Assembly: GCA_964035775.1 (NCBI GenBank)
Contig: OZ038316.1
Location: forward strand, 13,016,854-13,080,853
Direction of reading: 5' to 3'
Source: Osedax frankpressi
Lineage: Eukaryota > Annelida > Polychaeta > Sabellida > Siboglinidae
Length of the DNA stretch: 64,000 nt
The notes beneath the pieces were generated by a model. It was not told where the DNA came from. It saw only the letters and a program-made list of their open reading frames with translations, and made no database searches. This document shows, piece after piece, positions 25,546 through 38,959 of this stretch; position 1 is the stretch's first letter; the number at the start of each line of letters is the position of its first letter. The position numbers and the translations under genes were made by a program.

Positions 25546-27982
25546 TACATAACTGGTATATTCTAGAAGGATATATAGTCAGAAGTACAGAAGACATATT
25601 GAGTCAATTTTAAAGATTTACTAGATTGTTCTGGAACAGTATATCATATTAATTTTATTCAAAGTATGAATTGCTGACATAAACAATGTTATATATGATA
25701 TTGGCTCTGTTATATATGGTGTATATAATATAAAGGAATATAGAATTACGACTATAATATTATATGTAAAACAGTTACATCCAGTTTTGTTTGGAAAATT
25801 CTTCGATATAATTAAAATTTTCAGAACTTTATTAATTTATTAATTTTCTAGAAAATACTAGTGATTTCTTGTGAATAGGCAGTCTTAGTATATAGGCATA
25901 CTATATACGACGTTAATATACGTACTACGTGCATCGTAAGTCATACATAATATATTGTGTAAATCATAAAAATGACTCTTCATTTATTTTAATGATGTAG
26001 CCTTTCATTTGAGCCATTTTATGTATCATATGGCATGATAAAATATCTAAAATTGAAAATTAATAATGTTATTATTGTATTTTATTTAACAAATGTGAAA
26101 CATAAAAATATATATTTAATATTATAAATATCAATTATAAAAATACAGTAAATGAAATTTTCAATATACAAAAAAAAGAAATACCAAAATATTTAAAAAT
26201 TAATATTAAATATGAACTACATTATACATCATATTATATTATATTAAATATAACACTACATGTTATTTTAGACTTATGAGCGAATGAGAAATAAATTCAA
26301 TATTTAGTAATGCTTAAAACTTGTTAGAAGTTATATGACTTCACTTTGGATAACACTGAAACTATCTAATATAACTGATAACATACCACTCTCTGTAATT
26401 TATCAACATGTTTTGCACTAATCAATGTTTATTTTGTAAAATAAATACATTAATTACCTTTAAATCTAATCTTTCTTATACTTACTTTTTTAATTTCTCA
26501 AATTTCATTAATATTTAACTTATGAAATGTTTGGACCTCTTAAATTGACTTTTATGCATATAATTAGAGTTCTAACCTAAAGCATAATACAAACAAATTA
26601 ATTAGTTAATTTTTTTGTTTTGTATATTAAATACATCTTCTAATCTACATGCTATGTTGGATTAGTTTTCTCGACATGGAATTTACTTTTCTTCGCTAGT
26701 ATGTGAATATATATATATGTAATGTTGAAATGGTTAAAAAGTCGATACTCAATAAAAATACACATTCACTATAAGGTTAATTAACATAATATATTACGAA
26801 AAATACAATAAAATGTAAAATACAGTGTGTTATTTGAAAAATGTATTAATATGTATTTAATATATATTAATATTACATGTATTGCTCTCGGATTTTGAAA
26901 AGAGAAAATATATAATTTAAACATTTAGTATTAATTATTTTTTAATTATCGCGTGTTTCAGATTATTACACATTTGTGGTAAACAATTGTTAATTATCCG
27001 ATCAATTTCTAATTGAAAACTAAAAATATATAATTCACATCAATAACGTAGTTCAAGATTTAACTTTGACTTTAAAAATCATAAAATAAGAATATTTGTA
27101 ATAATATTAAAATTATTCATATTTTGATTGTTCTATTTTTATAATACTAATATAATTAATACATATTATTTATTAACTAATTATGTGAGAATACTATAAA
27201 AAAACAATGTTTTTGTTTGCAAAAGTTTAAACATATAATTATTTTATATATATATTTGTATTTACATTTATATAAAATCATTATAATATTATATTAAGCA
27301 ATTGTACGTCATTTATAAACTTAGTCGATTTAAATTAAATATTTGAGTTTATTTATTTCACTGTATTGCTTGCCTAGATTTTCTCCAATCTCTCGATAAA
27401 CAACATTGATGCTTCTATTTAACTCATTGAAACTATAGAACGTAGTAGGTGACTTATTCTATGACATCTACTTACTCTATCTTAACTTGATATGGCTTCA
27501 GGTTGAGTAGAAAAATGGTTCGATTTTATTAGAAATATTTAACAAGAATGCTGATCCATAATCTGATTACCGTAAAATGATGCCTTAGATGCATATTATT
27601 ATCAAACATTCATGCAGAAATAAAAGATATGGGGGTTATCTAATGATAAATTATCTAATTATCTAAAATATCTAGTCTAATTATAGATATGTACACATAC
27701 TTGAGCATAGAAACAGGAAACTCTCTGAGATAGATGCAAAGCTACATATAAAAACGAAATGTTTTGCCTTGGCACTAAAATTAGGAGTTGGGACTCCCGA
27801 TACAAATATATATATATTAATCATCAGTGATATTTACTGAATTTCATTTAAAATATTATACACAGATTGACAATATAAAAATATGTTCTCAGACATTTTA
27901 TATTCTTGAAAACAAGGAATATAATTTATGCATAATAGATATTTAGACAAAACTTCATTGGGAACAATATTATGAGACTATT

Positions 27983-27985
<3 letters not shown>

Positions 27986-28058
<73 letters not shown>
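27986..28058. repeat. (TA)n microsatellite
   Basis: About 36 AT dinucleotides. The other arm has a shorter, interrupted version at 57259-57336. Confidence 0.97.
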
Positions 28059-28063
<5 letters not shown>

Positions 28064-28375
28064 AAGACACATGCAAATATTATTAGACTATTGTTGAAAT
28101 ATATATACATACATTTTATTAAGCTCTTGGAAAATGATAAAATCTGTCATAAAGCTAGTTTAGGTTTATTTCCGACATGCAATTTTCATTTCAAATATTG
28201 AAGATCTTATTCAGATTATATAAGAACATATAAGATAATGTCATTAAACTATCATTTAACTATGTTAATTGAGTATTCAATATAACATGATTTCATAAAA
28301 ATAATATTGTTTTAAATTTAATTATCCATCCGTATAAAATAAAGGTATAGAATAAAGGAAAACCTATTTATTCAT

Positions 28376-28446
28376 TCATTATATTAATTATATTATATTA
28401 ATAGTAATTATATTAATTATATTATATTAATAGTAATTATATTATA
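28376..28446. repeat. Short tandem repeat of an attatattaat motif
   Basis: Two to three copies of a unit like aattatattatattaatagt. The other arm carries fewer copies. Confidence 0.7.
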
Positions 28447-30069
28447 GATGTTAAAAAGAAAATATGTATATATGTGCAGAATGAATAATTGAAAAATATT
28501 ATATACCAAATAAAAATACATTTAAAATAAAATTGAAGAGACCATGCAAATTATTAAAAGTTTATTCTAAATTAAAGATATCAATATTGATTTAATTTGA
28601 TATTTTGATATTTTGATATGCCATAATTAATATTTTATCTTAAATATTTATTTAAATATCATTATTTTACATTGTTGATATCATTATAAATTTAACTTTC
28701 TATTATGTTTTTACGATTATTATTTATATCTTTCTATAATTATTCATTATTATTACATTTTTCGCATACACCTGATTAATTTATTTTTATTACACCATAT
28801 CTTACATATGTTTCACATACACTTTATTAATATGAATACTTCTTACATGTTCTATTTATATTTTATTTAATCATGGCAAGTGACGGTCATTCATTCTGAC
28901 AAATATATATAACTGACATTTCAATAGTACTTTCTTAACTACATATTATATAAATGAAATCCACATTAACAGAAAAAGGAGCATTTCATACGAGATATAA
29001 CTGACATATAATTTTATTAATTACAACACTTCGTTATTCCATGGATGATAAAAAAAATCGCATATTCATGATTTTTTGCCAATAATTGATGGGTTTAATA
29101 TGTATATTATATATCTGACCAATATTAATCTCCATGATTATTTTAGATATATGTTGTTTGAATTATGCTCCTGTGTTTATAAGAATTATTGTTTCTAATT
29201 ATAATTGTATCTTATATATGTGTACTCTTATAGTGAATATATCTACATTTGTTGATACATTCTTCTGATACATAAATTACACTTTGTAGTCAATATTATT
29301 CGTATACACCAATTTTATGAGAATGATATAATATTTGACAACCTGTGTTTTACATGGATTATTATAATGATAAAATAAAATGTATCATGGTTAAGAATGT
29401 TATTTTTGTATTTAGGTCTAAATAATTTAAATTTAATTTGTTTTATGATATCATATATTGCCGGATGATCGATATCATGATTAATTTATACTCTGGTACT
29501 TAATACAGTACGATGTTGTCAATAAACAAATTAGCATTGGTAATGAAATGCTAAGTAATAATTATAATAATGATAATGATAATATTAATTTATATAGCGT
29601 CAATGTTACTGTGCTTTTATAAATATAAGTTGACTTTAATAAATATAATTTCGCTCTAAATACGATGTGTGTAGTAAACTCATAACATATAGATAAGAGG
29701 TAGTTTGTGTAGTTTATGTTATGTAAGCAAATTGTGAATATACAATTGTATTCAAAGTCTAAAATGCCTTAAACATCAATATCGACCATGTGTAAATAAA
29801 TCGACTAAATATTGCTGGTAATTAGGTTATAAACTTGTTTTGAATTCATGGCTAAGGTTGTTCAAGAGATGACGATGATTTGACAGGAATGAAATAACTG
29901 GATAAAAATACGAAGTATTAATACCTTAATTAAACACACAGAAACGTATCGAAATGGATGTATGCTTTGACTTTGATTTTAATAATTAATAATAATACAG
30001 AGATTAATATAAATATTTTAATTCATGATATATAATTTACTAAATAATATACATGTGCGCCTCCTAATC

Positions 30070-30114
30070 TAGACTGACGCCATAGTTACGCAAGACTGAC
30101 GCCATAGTTACGCA
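30070..30114. repeat. 22-bp tandem duplication present in one arm only
   Basis: The bases agactgacgccatagttacg followed by ca occur twice in direct tandem here. The matching place in the other arm, near 55258-55285, has a single copy. Confidence 0.85.
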
Positions 30115-30754
30115 ATATAAGTTATCATATCTTATTTATTATAGATTCTGCATGATCCTCAAATACTTTTTTAGAATTATTTTTAAGAAATTCCTTCTAC
30201 TTTTTAAATCTTCGAAAACAATACCAATTAATATAAAATGTGTTAACATAGCGTATCATACTACACATACTAATTAGTTTTTCTTTCTATTAGGATAACA
30301 GATTACGAAGAACAATTTCTATAAACAAATATATGAACAAGATGTGATGATCCAGATGTGAACCTTTTTAATCACTCCTTATTAATAAGCCATATTTATA
30401 ATATATGTCTAAAATACACAGTACTAAAAACTCTATAATTGAATATTTCATATATTGTCGAAATAATCTAACTTCACATGTATATATAAACAATTCATTA
30501 CTTGACTGAACTGATATCAAATGATATAAATCAATATAATTAGAGTGACGACATACGGGGGTAATGTACAATGTGCAGCTTTATAACTTTTTGAGAATTT
30601 TATATACTTTGTTTAAGATATTTGTAAGAATTTCCATATATAAAAAATATTATATATTTTTTAATACATTTAGATCTGATTCTAGTTACCAATAATACTG
30701 GTTTGACAAATAATTATTCTAATATTAATTTATAAATGATATATACATACATAA

Positions 30755-30757
<3 letters not shown>

Positions 30758-30838
<81 letters not shown>
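30758..30838. repeat. (TA)n microsatellite
   Basis: About 40 AT dinucleotides with a G interruption near 30797. Confidence 0.97.
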
Positions 30839-30842
<4 letters not shown>

Positions 30843-33800
30843 ATATATAGCATGTTTCATTTGATTCTAACTAACACTATATTATCTAACTATGCTAATA
30901 TTGAACGTACATTTATCTCACATATAATATCGTGTATGTGTATTGATAATATTTTAATTCAACCAAAAACCGAAATCAAATATCTCGGATAATAATGAAT
31001 GATATTATACAATCTAGGTAGATATTTTCAGACGAATTTTGGTTATAATTATATAAATCCACCCATCTTCTAAGTAAATCATGATATTATTAGTTAATCA
31101 AACTGTATAGGCTAATAATGAGCAAACATAAAGAGCATAAATAGCTTTGATATACTTGAAGTATTGATCTTATTAACAAATAATTGATTACGCATATTTT
31201 CAAGAAATACTTCCTACGTAATTAGGTTTTATCGCTTTTAAAAAATTCATAATAAGTTCATAATAAGTTCATATCAACTATTTTTTCAAAATAGTTGATC
31301 TTTAAATTTCTTTTTAAAATACTATTATTATTTATCGGTATTTATAGTAATTGAAAAAATGCTTTTTAAAAAACTCAGTTTATCGATGGGATATTTTATA
31401 TCTGTTTATTCAATATATTCCTTTCAGCTCTTATTCATCAATACTATTATTGTATTGTTTCGTATTATGTAGATTCCGTGGATAATTAGCATTCTATATT
31501 ATGAGATATGACAGAGTTTCACATACAACAGATAACAGATAACTCCTTTAAACTCTGAAGGCATTTTTGTTAAGATATTTTGGATTTAACAAGAATCGAC
31601 GAACTTTTGTAAATTTATTAAAACTAATATTTAGTTAGAACTTCTGACATACAGTCGGTCAGTCTACCGCTTAACAAACTATGCGAATGAAACAATAGGC
31701 TATTATCACATGTACAAATATTTATATTACATCTATAGTAAAAGTGATACATGATCATAGAATTTTCTCTAGTCTATTACCAGGAAAAACCCTGTAATGT
31801 TCAAAATATATACATTACACTATATTATAGTGCGATCATTGTACACTAACGATATACACTGTACATTGTACATTGTATACCGCACAATAAAATGGATTAT
31901 AATCAATTAGTATTACAATTAGTATTAAAATGTATGGGTGAAATATTAAAGATACTTTTTAAACATTATTTATAACAATATTATGAAATATATTACAGTA
32001 AAATATATTATTTGAGACCTTTTATTATATTCTGTAAATGTTCGTTGTTAAACTGTGCTTTGATAAAATTTTCGAAATAAAAATCTAATAATATTTTTAT
32101 ATTTGATATTTTATTAATTTTTGTATTAAAACAATAATGAAAAATATAAATTAAGAAATATAAGTTTTACCTTTATCAGGGAATACTAATTTACTTTTAT
32201 ATATATTATACTTAAATTAAGATATATACATTTTACTTTAATTAAGAAATGTAGTCTTTAGCGGATAATTATCTATTTAGATATATATATATATAACCAT
32301 ATTTAATGAATATCGTAATATTTTTTGGATACAAATATTTTATAATTATTTCAAAAGAACTCGATATCAATAATTATCATAGATTTTGTACTGCATATTA
32401 TTTATTTAGTTGGAGGAGGTTAGTTGGTAACTAAGTGAGTGGATATCAGGATAGATATTACTGTATAGACGGTTGGATCATAGTTTATTTAGATTTCAAT
32501 AGAAAAGTGATTGTATTTAAATATTCATAATTTTAGTTAAAATACAATGAGATTATAAATATATATAGAATTAATTAATTAATCAAGATATACACATAAA
32601 TTTAAATAAAAATTAAAAAAAATAATATAAAAAGATATAAATAGAGATATTGATGGGGGTGATAAAATCTATATATAAATGTGATAAATAGTAATTTAGT
32701 AATATAATATATATTACAAACAAAATATAGAAATTAAGATATGCATTGATATACTATTCTTTTATATATAAAAGAAATAAAACTACATTAATATGATTTA
32801 CATATATTTACAAAATATAAATAAAAAAATAAATCATCCAGGTAATTTAATTTTTGCATTGCATATTTTATTTTATGTAATTTTTATTATTGACAAAGGA
32901 TTTATAGAAAACTATAACAGTACTGTATCTTCTAGGATTCAATGCTAATAATATATAATAATTAATATAACTACGTGAATATATGTTTTTATGCCTTCTA
33001 TTATTTAACTATATTCTTAAACTGTTATTAATATCTACCAAGAAAAAAAATTGATGTAATTAGTATATACAATTTACTAAAACAAAAAGAAATATACTCA
33101 TTTTTTATATTACATTTTTTAATATTACAATAATATATTTTTAAAATTATCATTACTATATATAGTATAATAAATAAAATAACTTGGATATATATCTTTA
33201 ACATTATTATTATAATATATAGTATAAGAAATACAATAACTGGGAAATATATTTTAAATATATAATATAAATATTATTATTATAAATACAATATTATAAA
33301 AATAAAATCAGCAAAATAAAGCCATTATATATACACTATTAAACTTCTAAATTATAATTATGCTTACAATATATTAATTTTTTATATACGCACATTTATA
33401 GCAGTTGATACTAATTAAATAAATGTACTAAAAATATATCTCGAAACAAATTTTGTAACATAATAAATTATGATCATAACTTTTTGTTATAGATTTCAAA
33501 CATTCCTTTTCGAAACCAACTTGAAACTCTGAACTAGGTCACGCTAACGTAAATATTATGGTATATACACATTACACTAAATAGGCTATCATTTAATTAA
33601 CATCTATTTTCGTATGTCTGCTGGCAATTGCATTGATCTACTTTTATTAGCGATACATGCCGATGAACTCCTTCTATGCTAAGTTGTATATTCTATATAA
33701 TATATACTACAAACTAAGCCTACAGCTTTAGATGCCATTTAAAAATGTATTTTGGTAACTTACCTCAAAAACAATATACACTTGTGTGTCTATTTTCTCA

Positions 33801-33981
33801 AATATACTATTTAAATAAATCCTATATTTAAACATGGAATTATTATTTATTAATAGAGATATGACGTGGTCGCAAATATAAATTGTAAGTAGGTTTTATA
33901 ATGTTTAAATCAAATATAATCAATTTTAGAAATAATCATAAATCGTGTTAGAATTTTTCTATTTATATCGATATATCTCAT

Positions 33982-33989
33982 TATAAATA
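33982..33989 (+). promoter_or_regulatory. Candidate TATA box of the S28 peptidase gene
   Basis: TATAAATA lies 45-52 bp upstream of the start codon, which would put transcription start only about 20 bp before the ATG. The element and its surroundings are unchanged in the inverted copy. The AT-rich background makes chance matches common. Confidence 0.4.
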
Positions 33990-34033
33990 ACGGGTTTAAG
34001 ACGAATTAGATCATCTTTGATCAATCTGCTATC

Positions 34034-34581
34034 ATGAACGGACTTTCGGCTATTTTATTAATGCTAGTCGTAGCTTCGCAGTGTAATGGTTAGTTATTTA
34101 TGTATAAATTTATATATTAAGTAAGGTATACCTAAAATTAAATATTTATTCAAATATACTTGTTTATTTAATAATTAGTTTTACATAATTATAGATATTA
34201 CTAAATCGATAATAAATATTGTTAATTAGATATCTTTCATTTGTGATTAGTTCACTGGCAACTGTGGCAGGCGAAGCAACGTGTCGAGAAGTACCAAGAT
34301 GAACAAATTCGCCTTAAACACGAGGAAGAACATCGAGAGAAAGTGCAACTCGAAGAGTTCATGGGAGTTCCCGAACATCAACAATCGCAATATAGAACTT
34401 ATCCGGAATATTATATTTACCAGAAAATGGACAACTTCGATTCTTCTAACAGAGTTAGTGAAATGTTTTATTGATATTGATAGTGATATTGATATAGTAT
34501 TCAATATTTTAAATTTTAATTTTAAATGAGGATATTTATAATATAATATAATATAATTTAAGTATAATAATTATAATATTG

Positions 34582-34622
<41 letters not shown>

Positions 34623-35092
34623 GTAAAATAATTTAACTATTGAAAGTGTGTAATGCATTGAAAATACACTTTTTAAACTGTTCAATATTGATATCTTCAC
34701 GGGATTTGTTGCAGAATTATTACAGACAACGCTACTGGGTCAACTCGGACTACTGCCGCAATCGACGAACTTGTCCCGTGTTCCTCTACATCGGAGGCGA
34801 AGGCGCTTGCAGTTCATGGAGAGTCACGGGAGGTACTCAATTAATGTATTAATGTATTATTAAATATGTACATTTCATTATGGTCGTGATATTCTAATCA
34901 TAAAATGAAAATATTATTATAATATATATATATATATATATAAATAATGTTTGTATATACTATTATAGTATTATAAACCCTTAAAATAAGTATATTCGTT
35001 ATTTACACATAACGTTATAATTATATATATAGTTATTTATTATATTATATTCTATAATAATAAATTATAATTACTTATAATATATTAAGTTA

Positions 35093-35137
<45 letters not shown>

Positions 35138-36344
35138 GTAATCATCAATGTAATACTATTTTGGAAAAAAATATAAATATTATAATTAAATAATAAATGT
35201 TAAGTTAAATAATATATTTTCAAAATTTAATAAGATCTGAATGTAATGGTAATCAATGAGTTAACGAAATTAGTAACTACTGTATTTACCCTTCAGGACA
35301 CCATGTTGATATGGCCAGAAAGCACGGAGCTATGATATTCGCAGTTGAACATCGTTTCTATGGTAAAAGCATAAATAGAAATGGATTGAATCTAAACCAA
35401 CTCCGATATCTGACCAGTAAACAAGCGTTAGCAAATTGTATACGTAACAAATCTCTTTAATAAATAAACTTGATGTATATTAATTTATTCTACATATTTT
35501 ACATTTGTTTTCGAATCCATTTTAGTTTGGCGGATTTGGCTCATTTCCATAAGCGCATGACGTCTAAATACTCATTTACTCGTAAAAATAAATGGATATC
35601 TTTTGGAGGATCTTACCCAGGAATGTTATCTTCATGGTTTAGAATCAAGGTTCACTAATATATCATAGAGATTATTTAACAATATTAATATACAATTTTC
35701 TTAATTTAAAATTTGTATTTCTATATTTATAGTTAAATTTGTTATATAATTAGATTACATACAATTATTTAACATTGTAGTCTATTTAGAAAAAAACTAT
35801 AATTAGTATGTAGATACATATATTTATTGAGATAATACTAATATATTAAGTGTACTCAAATTTAAATTGTTGTCTTTCTATATATAAGTATACATTCCTA
35901 ATTACTTCATTTGAAATGTAGATTTTTTTTCAGACATTTTTGATTTTTATATTGTATTTAATAAACAGTTTTATACACAAAATTGAAAAGTACACGTATA
36001 ATTAATAATTAATAATTTAAGAGACATAATCTAATGCATAATATTATATTTTCTGAATCCATATTGAAGTAAAAAAAATAATAAATCATAAAAATAAAAT
36101 AAATTTATATGAATGTAGATCGTATAAGAAAGTTAAAGCTTATTCTAATAACTATATATTAAATGCAGTACCCGTCGCTGGTGTATGGAGCTATCGCCTC
36201 ATCTCCTCCAGTAAAGGCTGTTGTTGATTTCCATGGATATCATGATACCATCTCAAAAGATCTTGGCGACCGCATTGTAGGAGGATCATATCGGGTTTGA
36301 ATTTCAAATAATTAAGTGAAGTTTAAATTGTATATTCATTTTAA

Positions 36345-36398
<54 letters not shown>

Positions 36399-37970
36399 AA
36401 TTGATGATTGTTATCTGTAGTGCAAGGATGCTGTAAGGAAAGCTTTCAAGAGCATCGATAATATGATCAGATCCCGAAAACATGTCGAAGCAGGAAAGTG
36501 TAAGTTTAATTCAATCAATATATCTACTATAACTATTCATCGAATCATTATTTTCATTATTATATTTACAGAACTTTTTATTATATTATTAAATCGAGGG
36601 TCAATTATAATTCAATATATATTTTGGTTGTAAATTATTAATTGTATTTATTAATTTATATTGTAGTATTCAAGTCTTGTAGACCAATTATAAACTCAAA
36701 ACTGGATATCGACAACTTTGCCTCCACTCTTGCCGGAATTTTCGACGGAATCATACAATACAACAACGAAATGGGTTCATATGCGTTAAACGTTAGGAAA
36801 ATATGCCGAAAGATGCTCGCCACAAGAGATCCTTTGAAAAACTTCGTGAATTTGAATAATGTTGGTTCATTGGTATATCGGATAATTTATCTAACAAATC
36901 TCTATCATTATGTTGAATCTATAATATTGTTATACTAGTTACCCTAATTATCGTATATATAAATATACACTATAGTTTAAACAATGCTATTATCAAATAG
37001 GCAATCTTGTCCAGTAGCCGATATTCTTGTAAGTCGTATGGTTACCAAGGTCTTATTGATTATATCAGCAGAACAAGAGCCAATTCCAACCAAGGATTAA
37101 GACAATGGGTATATCAAACATGTAACGAATTTGGATTCTGTAAGTTGATCATAATTACATTCTTTGTATGTTAAACAATTAGGAAACTAAATACAGAATA
37201 CTTTCTAATATTATTATGTATAAAATTATAACTTTATTTACAAATCATATAATCTATTCTTTATATAATAATGATGTTCGTAGTCCAAGGATGCAACCAG
37301 CGTACAGGATGCGTATTCTCAAAATACAATACTATCAAACCGATGATACACCTTTGTAAGAAAGTCTATGGTATATCGGAAAGATCTATCTATAATTCTG
37401 TTAGTGCAACGAACAGATACTATGGAGGTGATAGACCCAGAGGATCAAGAATCGTTTATGTAAATGGTTAGAATCTATAATTAGTCTTTTTAAGGATGCC
37501 TATTTATGTGTGCATTACATTTTCTGAGCTTATAAATAGTAACTGTAGTTCTATTAATATACTAATCACTAAATAATATTCAATACATTGTATGATCATA
37601 TATAAATGTGTATCCTAAGTTTTTCTAAATTATTTCTCAAGGTTCTATCGATCCATGGCATTCGACCAGTATCTTGAGGAGTATTAGCTATAGTGTTAAG
37701 GCAGTTTACATTATGGGAACTTCTCATTGTCACGATATGATGAGTTCTCGATCAACTGATTCTTCATATCTGAGATCAGGCCGACAGGTTGGTTTTGTCA
37801 TATTCATTATTTGTAATAAAGTTAAATATTATCCTGAATGTGCTGAGTTTAGTTCGAATATTAGCAAGTTACACATTATGATTATTAGAATTTAATTTGT
37901 ATTATTTATTTATAATTTAATTTCAATATTATAGAAAATCGAAAGAGAGGTAGATTTATGGTTAAGATGA
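34034..37970 (+). CDS. S28 family serine carboxypeptidase (PRSS16/prolylcarboxypeptidase-like), 12 exons, intact
   Basis: The gene encodes a 514-residue secreted or lysosomal serine peptidase of family S28, whose members remove short pieces from proline-containing peptides. All introns are GT-AG and exon phases join without a break: 34034-34088, 34251-34453, 34715-34832, 35297-35426, 35526-35649, 36169-36294, 36421-36499, 36667-36872, 37001-37139, 37284-37466, 37642-37787, 37935-37970. Residues 1-18 form a signal peptide (MNGLSAILLMLVVASQCN). Residues 27-55 are strongly charged and probably helical. The S28 landmarks follow in order: PVFLYIGGEGACS, VEHRFYGKS, then FGGSYPG with catalytic Ser198, IASSPPV, NGSIDPW with Asp458, and GTSHC with His483. 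Total length equals human PRSS16 as I remember it. The exact peptide substrate cannot be told from sequence. Exons 1-2 recur in the inverted arm. No neighbouring gene suggests a pathway. Confidence 0.95.
34586..34618. repeat. (TA)n in intron 2 of the S28 gene
   Basis: About 16 TA dinucleotides. This tract begins 66 bp after the last base shared with the other arm. Confidence 0.95.
35098..35133. repeat. (TA)n in intron 3 of the S28 gene
   Basis: About 18 AT dinucleotides. A shorter tract lies in the same intron at 34922-34942. Confidence 0.95.
36347..36392. repeat. (TA)n in intron 6 of the S28 gene
   Basis: About 22 AT dinucleotides between exons 6 and 7. Confidence 0.95.
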
Positions 37971-38004
37971 AGAAATTGAAGATGATCATTTAAAAATGTC
38001 AACA

Positions 38005-38010
38005 AATAAA
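38005..38010 (+). terminator. Candidate polyadenylation signal of the S28 gene
   Basis: AATAAA occurs 35 bp after the stop codon. This is the nearest canonical signal, though the hexamer is common in AT-rich DNA. Confidence 0.5.
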
Positions 38011-38955
38011 TTATCATTGTTATTATTACTTAATTATTTTTTAATTATCAGAAAATAATAAGATTGTTTCAATTCGTAAGTATAGCGCATATCATTCTTT
38101 GTATGGAATGTTACGGTAGTAATAAATGAGTTTGGTTTTGGTGAGAGCTTAACATTCCATGTATAATATTCATAAATATACTATCATTATATCGGTTTCA
38201 TTCAGATATTTGTATTCTTATTTTGTAAATTAATACAGTAGTAATGAACACAAATAAGTAATATTGCATGACATGAGATAATAGGAGGTTATAAAATAAA
38301 GAAATTATTTTCTAAACAAATAACAATTATTTAATAATTGAGTAATATTCATTCTTTAAATTATATAAACATTATATGATATATTTATTTTCTTTTTAAA
38401 ATAATTGTATAATGATTAATCATATTTACCAAATGCTAGTTAATTCATCTGAATCTTGAATATTGTATTATATATTAATATTTTATTGTAATATATATTT
38501 TCGTAAGTACTTTTATTGGAGTTAATTTATAGTCATGATTATTATATCAAAAAGCGTGTATTTAATATGTTCTATTTAATCAAGACACAGCTATTTCAGT
38601 ATTCGATCCCATTTTAAAATATTATTTTATAACTATTTATTGAGTCGAATCTTAGAATCGAACTTATAAATGAATGTATACTATCATGACAATGCTACTC
38701 CTCTTCCATATTTATAAACGTCTTTATATACTATTCCTATTTAAGCATTTAATAAATTTCGTTATATTGACTACTTGACTATACTAATACATATATGCAC
38801 ATCCTGGTCACCAATGATAACATATCCACTACTAGAGTACTATATATTATATATAAATATTTCCAAACATATGTAAAATGTATCCATATTCTAGAAGCCA
38901 TTTGTAATTCTAACTTTATGCTATCAAGTCAAATCCACCTAGCGATCTATTTCTT
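38011..38955. other. AT-rich spacer downstream of the S28 gene
   Basis: No gene or clear repeat was recognised between the peptidase gene and the retroelement fossil. Confidence 0.6.
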
Positions 38956-38959
38956 CTTG

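Larger units (their letters stand above)
25546..33980. other. AT-rich arm sequence without a supportable gene
   Basis: I see no coding exon here. Open frames are short and Ile/Tyr/Asn-rich. The region carries TA tracts, a small tandem duplication at about 30070-30114 and a GTAC-rich palindromic cluster near 31835-31890. The whole interval is matched by 49540-59940 in inverted orientation. Confidence 0.6.
21521..34518 (+). repeat. Left arm of a large inverted repeat
   Basis: This segment matches the reverse complement of 49001-64000 almost throughout. Anchors are the start of the arm near 21521 with the window end, the cysteine-rich piece at 22659, the transposase at 25 kb and exons 1-2 of the protease gene. 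Base 34518 pairs with base 49001. The outer end lies beyond the window on the right-arm side, so the arm may reach left to the gap at 21012. Hand-aligned samples gave about 1% difference near 33.5 kb, 2% near 29.5 kb and 4% near 23.3 kb. Confidence 0.93.

Noticed and set aside
30368-30571. 67-codon frame on the minus strand with a counterpart at 54794-55006
   Set aside because: It is Ile/Tyr/Leu-rich with frame-altering differences between copies. It looks like chance openness in AT-rich DNA.
34247-34504. Minus-strand frame of 85 codons, repeated exactly at 49015-49272
   Set aside because: It is the antisense shadow of exon 2 of the protease gene. Its conservation follows from the real exon.
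35301-37895. Short plus-strand frames overlapping the protease exons that run into introns
   Set aside because: They are exon read-through; the spliced model explains them with consistent phases.
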